64,000 nucleotides of DNA from Pseudarthrobacter sp. NamE2 (GCF_005796205.1 NZ_VAHN01000015.1:1-64000); one strand, 5' to 3'; shown: positions 1 through 10,761, counted from the stretch's first letter. Notes: generated by a model not told the origin, from the letters alone. Numbers and translations are program-made.

Positions 1-1
1 T

Positions 2-127
2 GACGGCACCCACCGCGTCTCGCTCGATGAAGTCATCATCACCATGCGCGAAACCGGCAAAGACATGAGCTCCAAATACAAGGAAACCGCCATGGGCGGC
101 CTCGCCGTCAACGTTGTCGAATGCTGA
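2..127 (+). CDS. sdaA: L-serine ammonia-lyase (serine dehydratase), C-terminal end only
   Basis: Only the last 41 residues lie in the window; the gene begins upstream. The tail reads through a [17 protein letters not shown] segment and ends in a cysteine just before TGA. That closely matches the C-terminus of the iron-sulfur L-serine dehydratases, which deaminate L-serine to pyruvate and ammonia in the cytoplasm. The family uses conserved cysteines as Fe-S ligands and carries a C-terminal tail that reaches the active site. The identification rests on this short tail, so the rest of the protein is not verified. Confidence 0.75.
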   Translation, partial: DGTHRVSLDEVIITMRETGKDMSSKYKETAMGGLAVNVVEC

Positions 128-197
128 CCCCGCACCTCAGGTCGCCGAGTCAAGGCGGCAGGGCATGGAGGGTTACAGGCTTTAGACTTGAGGCTGC

Positions 198-1331
198 ATG
201 TCCGCACGCATCCACGAGTACCGAAACCGCGCATCAACCCGATTGGACACGGCCCCCTTGCGAGAATTCACCGCACGTTTTGCCACAGCCGAGGAAATTG
301 AAAACTGGGACAAGCACGTCACGGCGAACCCGAACGGCGGCAACATGCTGCAGTCGGCCGCCTACGCGTCGGTGAAGAACGGCAGCGGCTGGAAGGTCCG
401 CTTCCTGGTTCTCGAAAGCGGAGACACGGCGAGCTACAACCTGGTGCTGGAGAAGAAGTTTCCCGTACTCGGCAGGCTCTGGTACCTCATCAAGGGCCCT
501 GACCTGGCTGCGCCTACAGAGCTGAAGGCCGCACTGGAAGCCTGCGCCGCTTTCGTCCGCAGCCGGAAGCTGAACGTCTTCACCATCAAGATCGAGCCGG
601 ACATGGTGGACTCCGCTGAGGCGCGGGCGGAGCTGGCCGGCGCCGGCCTGGTTAAGGCGCCCAATATCCAGTCCAACGATTCCACCGCCCTGCTGGACAT
701 CTCCGCACCGGAAGAGGCCGTTTTCAAAGCCATCTCCTCCCGCGCCCGCAACGCCATCCGCCGCGCTGAACGGGAAGGCTGCGAGGTAGTCCGCCTGGAA
801 CAGGGCCCGGACACCTACCGGGCGCTGTACGACCTCATGGCAGACACCGTCAAAGCCAAGGGCTCCATGCCGCTGCGCAGTTATGACTACTACGCCAGCT
901 TCTGGGACGAGTTCTGCAACCGCGGGCAGGGCAACTTCTTTTTCACCTTTGAAGACGGCAAACCGAGCGTCGGCGCGTTCGTCATCAATTACGGCGCCAA
1001 GGCAACCTACAAGGACGGCGGATCCACCCAGAACCGCAAGCAGTACGGCGATTCGCACCTGGTGCAGTGGGCCGCCATCCGCCGGATGCAGGAACTTGGC
1101 TGCACCGAGTACGACTTCTGCGGTACTCCGCCGGCCGACCGCATCAAGGACAAGAGCCACAACCTGTACGGCATGGGCATGTTCAAAACCAGCTTCACCA
1201 AGACCGTCACGGACTTCGTGGGCTGCCACGACTACATCCTTTCGCCCCTCAGGCACAGCCTCTGGGTCAAAGGGGGTGAAAGGGTGTTCCGCCGGATCGA
1301 GACGGCAAGGACCGGACAGCAGTTCTACTGA
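198..1331 (+). CDS. FemABX-family peptidoglycan bridge aminoacyltransferase (copy 1)
   Basis: This 377-residue protein belongs to the Fem/FemX family, which uses aminoacyl-tRNA to add amino acids to the lysine side chain of lipid II or nascent peptidoglycan. Typical landmarks are the NMLQSAAYASVK region near residue 50, the SRARNAIRRAEREG basic stretch near residue 185, and the C-terminal GNAT-like half with KATYKDGGST and YDFCGTPP. There is no signal peptide or membrane segment, as expected for an enzyme acting at the inner face. GAGG upstream of the ATG serves as ribosome binding site. A second Fem gene follows 122 bp later, so the two may build successive positions of an interpeptide bridge. 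The amino acid transferred cannot be read from sequence. Confidence 0.88.
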   Translation: MSARIHEYRNRASTRLDTAPLREFTARFATAEEIENWDKHVTANPNGGNMLQSAAYASVKNGSGWKVRFLVLESGDTASYNLVLEKKFPVLGRLWYLIKGPDLAAPTELKAALEACAAFVRSRKLNVFTIKIEPDMVDSAEARAELAGAGLVKAPNIQSNDSTALLDISAPEEAVFKAISSRARNAIRRAEREGCEVVRLEQGPDTYRALYDLMADTVKAKGSMPLRSYDYYASFWDEFCNRGQGNFFFTFEDGKPSVGAFVINYGAKATYKDGGSTQNRKQYGDSHLVQWAAIRRMQELGCTEYDFCGTPPADRIKDKSHNLYGMGMFKTSFTKTVTDFVGCHDYILSPLRHSLWVKGGERVFRRIETARTGQQFY

Positions 1332-1453
1332 CCCGCCGGCATCGGCGGCACCGCCGCCCAGCGGGGTGCCGCACCGGCATGCCTCCCACCTGACACCCGT
1401 CCCGCCCGCGGCTGCACTGCCAGGCCCGGAACAACTCCCCAGAAGGAAGTCCC

Positions 1454-2770
1454 GTGAATCCAGTTTCCACCACCACAGACCTTGAGTTCGCGGTCATCAG
1501 CGACGCCGACTTCGAGGCGTTCGCGCTGAAGCACCCCCAGAACAGCTTCCTGCAGTCGGTCGATTTCGCCGGCTTCCAGCGCTCCCGCGGGCAGCAGGTG
1601 GAACTGTTCGGGGTCCGCCGGAACGGCGGACTCGTGGCGGCAGGAAAGCTGAACTACACCACAACCCGGCTGGGCTACACGGTGTGCGAATGCGCCAAGG
1701 GACCACTGATGGACTATGCGGACCCGGACCTGGTGCGTGCCGTCGTCGTACTCCTCCGCAAGCGGGCCGCCAAGCGCAAGGCAGCCGAGCTGCGCATCTC
1801 GCCGAACCTTAAGTACATCGCACGTGACGAGGATGGCGCCGAACACCCTGAGGTGGAGGACAACCGCGCCCTGGTGGCGCAGCTGGAAGGCCTGGGCTTC
1901 CGGCACCAGGGCCTGGACATGGATTTCGTCAACGTCAACTGGATGTTCATCAAGAGCCTGGAAGGCATCCAGGACGCTGAAGAGCTGATCATGAGCACGA
2001 GCTACCGCACCCGGAAGGCCATCCGCAAGGCGGAAAAGAACGGCGTGTTCCTCGAACAGGCCACGCTGGACACACTGGACGACTTCTATGGCGCGCTGAG
2101 CCTGGCAGGGGACGAAAAGGGGTTCGTCTACCGCGAGCGTGCCTACTACGAGCACCTGCTGCGCACCACGTCGCCGGAATTCACCAAGCTCATGATGGCC
2201 AAGATCGACATCCCGGCCTACCGCAAGTCCATCACCGAACGGCTCGAAGCAGAGTCCTCCACTGCCGCCGACCTTCGCCGCGAGGTGGAGGAGACCGGCA
2301 GCAAGAAGAAGGCCAACAGGCTCAAGGTGGTCCAGGACCTGGTGGACAGCTACGAGCGCAGCCTCAGGGACATTGAACGGTTCCCCGACTCGGTGGGCGT
2401 AGCCACGGTGGCCGCCATCCACTTCGTCTGCTACGGGGACGAGGTGGTGTGCGTTATCGGGGGGACCGTGCAGGACTACATCTACTTCAACGGCGCCACG
2501 TCGCTGTATTGGGGCATGATGCTCCACGCCCTGGAAAAGGGCTACCCGCGCTACAACTTCTATGGCACCTTCGGCATCTCCGGCCAGGACCAGGAAGGCC
2601 ACGGCGGCTACGAGTTCAAGAAGGGCTTCGGGGGCGAAGTAGTGCAACTGGTGGGCGACTTCGTGATGCCCGTCCGGCCTGCAGTCTTCCACGCCAACCG
2701 GCTGGCCCGGGCGGCAGCAGCCGCGGCCCGCACAATTCTGGGCAAGCTGCCTTTTAAGCGCCCGTCGTAA
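1454..2770 (+). CDS. FemABX-family peptidoglycan bridge aminoacyltransferase (copy 2)
   Basis: This is a 438-residue second member of the FemABX family. It shares the N-terminal NSFLQSVDFAGFQ element (about residues 30-42), the basic TRKAIRKAEKNG helix (about 185-197) and the C-terminal YNFYGTFGISG segment with copy 1. It also carries a charged helical insertion at about residues 255-312, which corresponds to the coiled-coil arm of FemA and is absent from copy 1. AGAAGGAAG precedes the GTG start. It probably works with copy 1 on the peptidoglycan cross-bridge. Which ligase acts first and with which amino acid is unknown. The ThrE-like exporter starts 32 bp downstream. Confidence 0.87.
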   Translation: MNPVSTTTDLEFAVISDADFEAFALKHPQNSFLQSVDFAGFQRSRGQQVELFGVRRNGGLVAAGKLNYTTTRLGYTVCECAKGPLMDYADPDLVRAVVVLLRKRAAKRKAAELRISPNLKYIARDEDGAEHPEVEDNRALVAQLEGLGFRHQGLDMDFVNVNWMFIKSLEGIQDAEELIMSTSYRTRKAIRKAEKNGVFLEQATLDTLDDFYGALSLAGDEKGFVYRERAYYEHLLRTTSPEFTKLMMAKIDIPAYRKSITERLEAESSTAADLRREVEETGSKKKANRLKVVQDLVDSYERSLRDIERFPDSVGVATVAAIHFVCYGDEVVCVIGGTVQDYIYFNGATSLYWGMMLHALEKGYPRYNFYGTFGISGQDQEGHGGYEFKKGFGGEVVQLVGDFVMPVRPAVFHANRLARAAAAAARTILGKLPFKRPS

Positions 2771-2802
2771 CCAGCCGCGGCCACTGCCCAGGGAAGGGAA
2801 CC

Positions 2803-4365
2803 ATGACTGACCAGCCGGAGCGCCCCGGAAGCAAGACGCCCCAAACAGGAATTCCCGGGACCGGAGGCCCCGGGAACCAACGCCCCGGGATCGGAGGGCC
2901 CAAGGCCCGGCAGCACCCCGAGGCCCTGCCCAAAACCGAGCCGCTGACGCCGGCCGAACTGCGCCAGAACGCCGCAGCCCGCAAGATGCTGCGCCGCCTG
3001 GTCCAGGGGGAAAACCCCCCGACGGCGCCGCTCAGCATCGTGGACAGGCTGGCCGGCAGCCCCTACGCAAATCCCACCATCCAGGTGGGCGGCGTGGATA
3101 CATCGGCCAGGAAAACCCTGGACTTCGCGCTGCACCTGGCCGAGACAATGTTCCGCTACGGCGCCGGGGCGCTGGAAGTGGAAACCAGCATCATCGCTGT
3201 TACCGCCGCACTGGGGCTGAAGAACATCGAGGTGGACATCACCAACCAGTCGGTGGGAATCAATTACGCTCCCAAGGACCAGCCGCCCATCGCATTGCTG
3301 CGCGTGGTGCGCTCCTGGACCAACAACTATGCCGGCCTGGCCAAGGTGCACCAGCTGGTGACGGACATCGTGGCCGGGGGAGTGGGCCGCGACGAGGCCG
3401 TCCGCCGCCTGAACGAGGCCATCACCAGCCCCAAGCCGTATCCCCGGTGGATGGTCACGGCCGCCTTCGGTGTCTTCGCCGCGGCGTTCGTCGGTGTGCT
3501 GGGCGGCGGTCCGGTGTCCTCCGCGATCGCGTTCGTGGCCAACATTGGCGTCAGCCTGGTGTCCCGCCAGCTGGGCCGGTGGCGTGTCCCGGACTTCTTC
3601 ATCACCGCCAGCAGTTCCTTCCTGGTGACCCAGCTGGCGCTGCTGCTGTGGCAGTTTGGCCTGACCAACTCGCCGGCGATCGTGGTGGTGGGCGGCATAC
3701 TGTTGCTGCTGCCCACGGGACGGCTGGTCTCATCGGTGCAGGATGCCATCAACGGATTCCCGGTAACGGCGGCCGGACGGTTCCTGTCGACGCTGCTGAC
3801 ATTCGGCGCCATCGTGGCCGGCATCGCAGTGGCTTTCGTGGTGGGGGAGCTGACGGGGATGCAGCGGATCGACGTCACGCAGACCTTCCCGCCCGCCTAC
3901 GACCTGTGGGTGCTGGTTATCCTTGTGGCGGTGGCCGTGATAGCCATCGGCGTCACGGAGCAGACCACGTGGCAGCTCCTGCTGCCCACAGCGGCTGTGG
4001 GCGTGGCAGGATACTTTGTCCTGCTGGGCGGCGGCCTGCTCGGAATCGGTGACCGGTTCTCGCCGGCGCTCGCCGCCGTCGTCATTGGCCTGCTTGCCCG
4101 TGTGGTGGCACTGCGGATGGGCGCGCCCCAGCTGGTGGTGGCCGTCCCGGCGGCGCTGATCCTGTTGCCGGGCCTCACCATCTTCCGGTCCATGTACGTA
4201 CTGACCGTCGAGGAAGCGGAAATCCTGCTGGGCGCCGGAGGGATGCTCAGCGCCGGTGCGATCGTGCTGGGAACGGCAGGCGGCATCGTCCTCGGCGATA
4301 CGCTCGCCCGGCCGCTGACCCGCGGGCTGGCCAGCAACGAGCGGCGCCGGGCGCGCCGCCGCTGA
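2803..4365 (+). CDS. ThrE-family threonine/serine exporter
   Basis: This 520-residue integral membrane protein fits the ThrE family of L-threonine/L-serine exporters. The first ~130 residues are a proline- and glycine-rich cytoplasmic leader. A soluble ThrE domain follows (about 100-210, with ALHLAETMFRYGAGALEVE), and then about ten hydrophobic segments from residue 215 onward. The last residues are arginine-rich (RRRARRR), a cytoplasmic tail. GGGAAGGGAACC precedes the ATG. It lies 32 bp after the second Fem gene, so the three may be co-transcribed. A serine dehydratase end lies just upstream, which fits a serine-handling context, but this link is inference. Confidence 0.85.
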   Translation: MTDQPERPGSKTPQTGIPGTGGPGNQRPGIGGPKARQHPEALPKTEPLTPAELRQNAAARKMLRRLVQGENPPTAPLSIVDRLAGSPYANPTIQVGGVDTSARKTLDFALHLAETMFRYGAGALEVETSIIAVTAALGLKNIEVDITNQSVGINYAPKDQPPIALLRVVRSWTNNYAGLAKVHQLVTDIVAGGVGRDEAVRRLNEAITSPKPYPRWMVTAAFGVFAAAFVGVLGGGPVSSAIAFVANIGVSLVSRQLGRWRVPDFFITASSSFLVTQLALLLWQFGLTNSPAIVVVGGILLLLPTGRLVSSVQDAINGFPVTAAGRFLSTLLTFGAIVAGIAVAFVVGELTGMQRIDVTQTFPPAYDLWVLVILVAVAVIAIGVTEQTTWQLLLPTAAVGVAGYFVLLGGGLLGIGDRFSPALAAVVIGLLARVVALRMGAPQLVVAVPAALILLPGLTIFRSMYVLTVEEAEILLGAGGMLSAGAIVLGTAGGIVLGDTLARPLTRGLASNERRRARRR

Positions 4366-4387
4366 GCCGGCCGCAGCGCGGGTGGTC

Positions 4388-5227
4388 TTAGATCTGCCCG
4401 ACCGGAAGCTTCTTTTCCGCCTGGAACACGTCCTCCACCCGGCCCTGTGCCCAGTAGCCGGACAGTGAAACCTGGTTGCGCTGCAGCCTGCGCTGCACAA
4501 AAAAGACGTCACGCAGCGCCTTCATGTACCCGCGCTCGCCGTGCGCGAAGACGTCCACTGTTCCGGCCGGCCACTCAGCCTCGGCCACCGCCGTGGGCAA
4601 CCGGTCACTGGAACCTGCGGGGACGCCGTCGCGGAACAGCCAGGTGATCTTCACCCCGGCCGGAGCGGAAATCGGTTGGACGTCGGCTTGTGAGCCCACT
4701 TCCAGGAAGGCTTGGCCTGTGGCGTCGGCAGGCAACGATTCGATGCTTGCTGCGATGGCCGGCAGGGCCGCCTCGTCGCCGGCAAACAAGTACCAGTCAG
4801 CCTCCGGGTTGGGGTTGTAGGCGCCGCCAGGGCCGGTGAAAGTCAGCTGGTCGCCTGGCTGGGCCTTTGCCGCCCATGGCCCGGCAAGCCCCTGGTCACC
4901 GTGCACCACGAAGTCGATGGCCAGTTCCTGCGCCTGCTCATCGACCCGGCGCAGCGTGTAAGTGCGGGTGTAGGGCCACTGCTCGCGCGGCATGGTTTCC
5001 CGGATGTTCCACAGGTCCAGCGGCGAGGGGTACTCGATGCCGGGCTGCGGAAACACGATTTTCACGTAGCGGTCCACGAAGCCGTTGTTGACGAAGTCCT
5101 TGAAACCCTCGCCGCCGGCAACGATGCGGACCATGTGGGGGCTCAGCTGCTCCCGACGGAGCACCTCCAGGTTGATTTGGGGGCGGCTCTTCTTGGTGGC
5201 GCTGGTGGCAGCAGGAACAATGCTCAT
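4388..5227 (-). CDS. siderophore-interacting protein (FAD-dependent ferric-chelate reductase)
   Basis: This 279-residue protein of the ViuB/SIP family would reduce ferric siderophores in the cytoplasm with NAD(P)H to release iron. The FAD-binding motif RTYTLRR is visible at about residues 88-94, HGDQGLAGPW follows, and GGAYNPNP marks the start of the NAD(P)H-binding half. It is the downstream partner of ung, 14 bp away on the same strand. A 16/19 match to the DtxR/IdeR iron box abuts its start codon, so repression by iron is likely. It converges on the ThrE gene with 22 bp between stops. Confidence 0.9.
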   Translation of the reverse strand: MSIVPAATSATKKSRPQINLEVLRREQLSPHMVRIVAGGEGFKDFVNNGFVDRYVKIVFPQPGIEYPSPLDLWNIRETMPREQWPYTRTYTLRRVDEQAQELAIDFVVHGDQGLAGPWAAKAQPGDQLTFTGPGGAYNPNPEADWYLFAGDEAALPAIAASIESLPADATGQAFLEVGSQADVQPISAPAGVKITWLFRDGVPAGSSDRLPTAVAEAEWPAGTVDVFAHGERGYMKALRDVFFVQRRLQRNQVSLSGYWAQGRVEDVFQAEKKLPVGQI

Positions 5228-5245
5228 AAGGCAAGCCTAAGCTAA
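5227..5245 (-). promoter_or_regulatory. DtxR/IdeR-type iron box before the siderophore reductase
   Basis: The plus-strand 19-mer TAAGGCAAGCCTAAGCTAA matches the corynebacterial DtxR consensus TWAGGTTAGSCTAACCTWA at 16 of 19 positions. It covers the ung stop codon and touches the first base of the reductase start codon, so bound repressor would block transcription or cover the ribosome binding region. A DtxR-family gene is present at 23671. Confidence 0.7.
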
Positions 5246-6015
5246 GGAGCGGGAGGCAGTTCCCAGGTTACGCCCGGGGAACCCTGCTCGCCCAGGAGCT
5301 GGTTGACCCGGCTGAAGGGCCGGGAGCCGAAGAAGCCGCGGGACGCGGACAAGGGGCTCGGGTGGGCGCTGGACACTACCGGCGTGGCGGGGCCCAGGAG
5401 CGGGCGGACGGTTTCGGCATCCTTGCCCCACAGCAGCGCCACCAGCGGCATGGGCGACCCGTCCGCGGACCGCCGGTTGGCGAGGGCGGTGACGGCCGCC
5501 GTCGTGATCTTCTCCCAGCCCTTGCCCCGGTGGGAACCTGCTGAACCGGCGCGGACGGACATCACGCGGTTCAGCAGCAGGACTCCCTGCTCCGCCCAGG
5601 CGGAAAGGTCGCCGTGGACGCGTGCCGGGATACCGAGGTCGGCTTCCAGCTCGCGGTAGATGTTGGCCAGGCTCCGGGGGATGGGCCGCGTCAGCCTGTC
5701 CACGGAAAAGGAAAGGCCCACGGCGTGTCCCGGCGTGGGGTAGGGGTCCTGGCCGACGAGCAGCACCTTGACGCCGGCAAGGGGCTGGCGGAAGGCGCGC
5801 AGGACGTTCGACGGCGGCGGCAGGACCTGGTGCCCGGCGGCCTCCTCCCGGGCCAGGAACGCAAGGACGCTGCGGAGTTCGCTCCCCACCCCCGCCAGTG
5901 CCTCCGCCCAGTCCGGAGCGACGAGCTCCGCCAGCGGCTGCCGCGCCAGGTCGGCGAAACTGCCCGTGGCGGCGGGGTCCTGCTCCAGTTCGAACAACGC
6001 GTCTGATTCAAGCAC
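5242..6015 (-). CDS. ung: uracil-DNA glycosylase, family 1
   Basis: This enzyme removes uracil from DNA to start base-excision repair. Family-1 hallmarks are present: the water-activating loop GQDPYPTPGHAVG (about residue 80), LLLNRVMSVRAG, and the DNA-intercalating loop HPSPLSASRGFFG near the C-terminus. I place the start at the GTG at 6015, giving 257 residues, because the conserved fold begins shortly after it. A longer in-frame extension to 6411 contains no family sequence and overlaps the divergent DUF3263 gene. It is followed 14 bp later by the siderophore reductase, an odd pairing whose iron control would not extend to ung. Confidence 0.92.
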   Translation of the reverse strand: MLESDALFELEQDPAATGSFADLARQPLAELVAPDWAEALAGVGSELRSVLAFLAREEAAGHQVLPPPSNVLRAFRQPLAGVKVLLVGQDPYPTPGHAVGLSFSVDRLTRPIPRSLANIYRELEADLGIPARVHGDLSAWAEQGVLLLNRVMSVRAGSAGSHRGKGWEKITTAAVTALANRRSADGSPMPLVALLWGKDAETVRPLLGPATPVVSSAHPSPLSASRGFFGSRPFSRVNQLLGEQGSPGVTWELPPAP

Positions 6016-6156
6016 CGTCCCATTCTCGCAGGGGCCCGCGGCTTCCGCAGGGCGGCCGCGCAGGGAGAGCAGGGGAAAGGCAGCCCAAATGACAACGCTG
6101 TTATTCGTCCGTAGCATGGGGTAAGACATTTCCCGTACCCAGCAAAGGAGTGAGCC

Positions 6157-6498
6157 GTGGCGGAACCGGCTCGGGAACACATGCCCGAACAGCTGCCGGA
6201 GCAAAACCCACGCAACTTCCTGCTTGCGGGCTTCACCCCGAGGGACTCCCCGCTCAGCGAACGCGAGCAGCAGATGCTCGCCCTCGAACGGCAGTGGTGG
6301 AAGTATGCCGGGGCCAAGGAACAGGCCATCCGTGAGCTTTTCGATCTCTCGGCCACACATTACTACCAGCTGCTCAACGCACTGATTGACCGCGAGGATG
6401 CGCTGGCCCACGACCCCATGCTGGTGAAGAGACTGCGTAGACTACGTACGTCCCGCCACCGTGCGCGGACTGCACGGCGCCTGGGGTCCGACGCCTAA
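6157..6498 (+). CDS. DUF3263 domain protein
   Basis: This is a 113-residue actinobacterial protein of unknown biochemical role. The core (about residues 30-95) has the family's LSEREQQMLALERQWW start followed by EQAIRELFDLSATHYYQLLNALID, which looks like a sigma-region or helix-turn-helix fold, so DNA binding is plausible. The C-terminus is arginine-rich (RLRRLRTSRHRARTARR), consistent with nucleic-acid contact. It starts at a GTG with AAAGGAG upstream. In actinobacteria this gene usually precedes a LytR_C-domain protein, as here (56 bp downstream), which suggests a linked envelope role. Confidence 0.8.
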   Translation: MAEPAREHMPEQLPEQNPRNFLLAGFTPRDSPLSEREQQMLALERQWWKYAGAKEQAIRELFDLSATHYYQLLNALIDREDALAHDPMLVKRLRRLRTSRHRARTARRLGSDA

Positions 6499-6554
6499 AA
6501 AGTTTCGTGCCCAGGGCACCACGCCTCCCCAGCCATCCCACAAGGACGTCATCC

Positions 6555-7199
6555 ATGACCAAATACGCCCGCGATGAATTCGACAGGGTCCCCGAGACCC
6601 CGTCGCGACAAGGTGTCCACCGCACGGCATCCGCGCCGTCACGTGTACGGCTCTGGCCCATCCTCGCTGTTGGCGTAGCCGCCCTGGCCATCGGGCTGGT
6701 GTCCTTCCTGATCCTTCCCAAGCTCGGATTCAGCGGCGCAAATGTCCAGGCCTCAATGAGCCAGGAGGCCGCTCCGCTGGCCACTACAGGCACCACGCCG
6801 CCGGCCAGCCCGGAGAGCTCCATGCTGGCCACGGAGAAAGCCACACCGTCCGCTTCCACTGAACTTGCCCCCGCAGCGGAGGCCGAGCCTCGGCCAACCG
6901 CGTCCGGGGCACCCCAGGTCTTCCTGGACAAGACGCAGCCTGTGGCCGTGTACAACGGCGCCGGAACGGCCGGGCTGGCAAGCCGCGTCGGCGGCTCTGT
7001 GCAGGCCGATGGCTGGATCCTGGGACAGGTGGGCAACTGGGCCGGCGCTCCGGTGCAGGGTTCGGTGATCTTCTATGCGGGTGCCAGCCAGCTTGCCAAC
7101 GCCCAGGCCCTGGCGCAGTTGCTGGGTATTCCCACCGTGGTCAGCAGCACCGAATTCCAGGTTCCCCTGGTTGTGGTGCTCGGCCCGGGATACCGGTAG
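6555..7199 (+). CDS. LytR C-terminal domain membrane protein
   Basis: This 214-residue single-pass protein has a short cytoplasmic N-terminus, one membrane helix at about residues 36-58 (LWPILAVGVAALAIGLVSFL), and an Ala/Thr/Pro-rich extracytoplasmic linker. The LytR_C domain spans about residues 130-214 (VAVYNGAGTAGLASRVG). In LytR-CpsA-Psr proteins this domain accompanies the enzyme that attaches wall polymers; here it stands alone. I use the ATG at 6555 rather than an upstream GTG at 6507, because the ATG gives a normal topology. It likely forms a unit with the DUF3263 gene. Confidence 0.85.
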   Translation: MTKYARDEFDRVPETPSRQGVHRTASAPSRVRLWPILAVGVAALAIGLVSFLILPKLGFSGANVQASMSQEAAPLATTGTTPPASPESSMLATEKATPSASTELAPAAEAEPRPTASGAPQVFLDKTQPVAVYNGAGTAGLASRVGGSVQADGWILGQVGNWAGAPVQGSVIFYAGASQLANAQALAQLLGIPTVVSSTEFQVPLVVVLGPGYR

Positions 7200-7369
7200 C
7201 TCCCGGCAAAACGGCGCCGGTTACGCGTCAATAACTATTGCCGCTCTGCGCTTCGGGCATCCTGCCGCGCCGCACCGGCATTGGCTAGAGTGAATTCAGC
7301 TTCGCACCGGCGCCAGGCATCCGGCACCGGCGCAGAGTTCCCCGGGTTCTACGGAAAGAGTTGGTCAGC

Positions 7370-7576
7370 ATGGCAGTGGGAACCGTGAAATGGTTCAACG
7401 CGGAAAAGGGTTACGGCTTCATCACCGTGGACGGATCCGGGGACGATGTCTTTGTCCACTGGTCCGCCATCCAGGGTGAGGGCTACCGGGCCCTTGACGA
7501 GGGCCAGCGCGTGCAGTTGGAAGTCGGCGAGGGCGAAAAAGGCCCCCAGGCCGAAAGCGTCCGGCCGGCCGAGTGA
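7370..7576 (+). CDS. cold shock protein, CspA family
   Basis: This 68-residue single cold-shock domain has the RNA-binding motifs KGYGFI (RNP1) and DVFVHWSAI (RNP2). It would act as an RNA chaperone in the cytoplasm. The ATG at 7370 starts the usual [10 protein letters not shown] sequence and is preceded by GGAAAGAG. The stop codon overlaps the GTG of the following binding-protein gene (GTGA), an unusual translational coupling for a csp gene. Upstream, 170 bp separate it from the LytR_C gene. Confidence 0.95.
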   Translation: MAVGTVKWFNAEKGYGFITVDGSGDDVFVHWSAIQGEGYRALDEGQRVQLEVGEGEKGPQAESVRPAE

Positions 7577-8844
7577 AGCATTTGCAGGTACCCGCTGTCC
7601 GTATCCGTCCGGCATTCTCCCTTTCAGCCTGCGCGCTCCTGGCCGCCACAGCCTGTTCCGGAGTCACCGGCAACGCGCGTGTGGAAGCGGTTGAGGCCGC
7701 AGGCGACGGCATCCTGCGGGTGGGGCTGGTCCTGGACAATACCGGTGACAGCAGCTTCCTCAACGGTCCGCAGCTGGCCGCCGCCAGGCTCGCCGTCAAG
7801 GAAATCAACGAGTCGGGCGGGCACAAGGGCAGGCCGGTGGAACTGCTGCCGGTCGAGACGGACCTGGACGCCGCAGCCCAGGCGCATGCCCTTGTTGCGG
7901 CCAAGGCTGACGTGGTGATCGGGCCCACCGACTCCAGCAATGCCGAAGCCACCATCGATGTCCTGTCCCGTGCCCGCACACCCCTCATCTCGCCGGCAAA
8001 CACCGCCGCGGGCCTCTCTGCCGTCGATTCCGGCGGCTATTACTTCCGGACTGCAGCAGCGGACGTGGCCCAGGCGCCCGTGCTGGCCAAGCTGGCCGAG
8101 GACGCAGGTGCCGCCACCATCTCTCTGCTCTACCAGGAAGGCGCCTACGGAAAAGACGTGGCGGCGGCTGTCGCCGATTCGGCGGAGCAGGCCGGGCTGG
8201 ACGTTGCCCTCAACGAGGGGTTCAAGGCGGGCGAGGCCGGTCCAGCCGCCTCGGCCGCAGGCCAGGCCGCATCCGACGCAGTCATCCTCGTGGCCCGCGG
8301 CGGTGCCCAGGAGGCACTGGCAGAACTTGCCGACGCAGGCGTGGCCGGATCCCGGATCATCGTCAGCGACGGAGCCTTTGCCCGCTACGGGTCCAAGCTC
8401 AGTGCCAAGGCATTGGATGGAACCCGCGCGGTCGTCCAGGGCCAGCTTCCGTCCGCGGGCTTCCAGGACCGGCTCCTCGCGGTGGATGGCACTTTGAAGG
8501 ATGTCTCCTTCGCAGCTGAGACCTTCGACGCCGTTACAGTTGCAGCGCTGGCCGCAGCCCAGGCCGAAGACGACGCCGGCCGCTCCATCGCCGCCCACCT
8601 GATCAGTGTTTCCGGCGGCAGCACCGGACCATCCGCCGATTCATCCGCTGCGGACGCCTGCACGTCCTATAAGGGATGCGTCACCGGCGGGGCTTCAAGG
8701 ATCAATTACGACGGCGAGTCAGGCCCGATTGCCTTCGACACCAACGGAGACATCACCACCGCGAATTACATGGTCTTCGCGTATGGGCCGGACAACCTTC
8801 CGGTGCCCAGTGGCCGCGAGACGGCCGGCCGCACCGGCAGCTGA
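7573..8844 (+). CDS. branched-chain amino-acid/amide-type substrate-binding lipoprotein
   Basis: This 423-residue type-1 periplasmic-binding-fold protein of the LivK/Leu-Ile-Val-binding class begins with a lipoprotein signal peptide. The lipobox LAATAC puts the modified cysteine at about residue 28. The ligand-binding core runs from [16 protein letters not shown] to residue ~400, with the conserved [13 protein letters not shown] segment. It would sit on the outer face of the membrane and hand ligand to an ABC permease, but no permease or ATPase gene is near, so it may be a sensor or an orphan component. It overlaps the csp gene by 4 bp. Confidence 0.8.
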   Translation: MKHLQVPAVRIRPAFSLSACALLAATACSGVTGNARVEAVEAAGDGILRVGLVLDNTGDSSFLNGPQLAAARLAVKEINESGGHKGRPVELLPVETDLDAAAQAHALVAAKADVVIGPTDSSNAEATIDVLSRARTPLISPANTAAGLSAVDSGGYYFRTAAADVAQAPVLAKLAEDAGAATISLLYQEGAYGKDVAAAVADSAEQAGLDVALNEGFKAGEAGPAASAAGQAASDAVILVARGGAQEALAELADAGVAGSRIIVSDGAFARYGSKLSAKALDGTRAVVQGQLPSAGFQDRLLAVDGTLKDVSFAAETFDAVTVAALAAAQAEDDAGRSIAAHLISVSGGSTGPSADSSAADACTSYKGCVTGGASRINYDGESGPIAFDTNGDITTANYMVFAYGPDNLPVPSGRETAGRTGS

Positions 8845-8862
8845 TCGCCCTCGGCGAAGACG

Positions 8863-8880
8863 GCCCCGCGCGGGCTTTTT
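8863..8880 (+). terminator. probable intrinsic terminator
   Basis: A short GC hairpin (GCCC, five-base loop, GGGC) is followed directly by TTTTT, 19 bp after the binding-protein stop. The stem is only four base pairs, so it may be weak. It separates this gene from the groEL control region. Confidence 0.5.
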
Positions 8881-8893
8881 CGGAGCCCTTTCG

Positions 8894-8920
8894 CTTGCAC
8901 TCTCACGTGGGGAGTGCTAA
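8894..8920 (+). promoter_or_regulatory. CIRCE element 1 (HrcA operator)
   Basis: The arms CTTGCACTC and GAGTGCTAA are separated by nine bases (TCACGTGGG). The consensus is TTAGCACTC-N9-GAGTGCTAA: the right arm is perfect and the left differs at two positions. HrcA binding here would repress groEL until heat shock. Confidence 0.88.
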
Positions 8921-8928
8921 TTATTGAC

Positions 8929-8955
8929 TTAGCACTCTGACGTACCGACTGCTAA
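8929..8955 (+). promoter_or_regulatory. CIRCE element 2 (HrcA operator)
   Basis: The left arm TTAGCACTC is perfect; after nine bases the right arm is GACTGCTAA, with one mismatch. It begins eight bases after CIRCE 1. A TTGACT at 8924-8929, overlapping its first base, is a likely -35 box, so HrcA bound at both sites would straddle the promoter. No clear -10 box was found. Confidence 0.88.

Positions 8956-10761
<1,806 letters not shown>

Noticed and set aside
5242..6411. A longer Ung starting at 6411
   Set aside because: The extra 132 codons overlap the divergent DUF3263 gene and show no glycosylase sequence.
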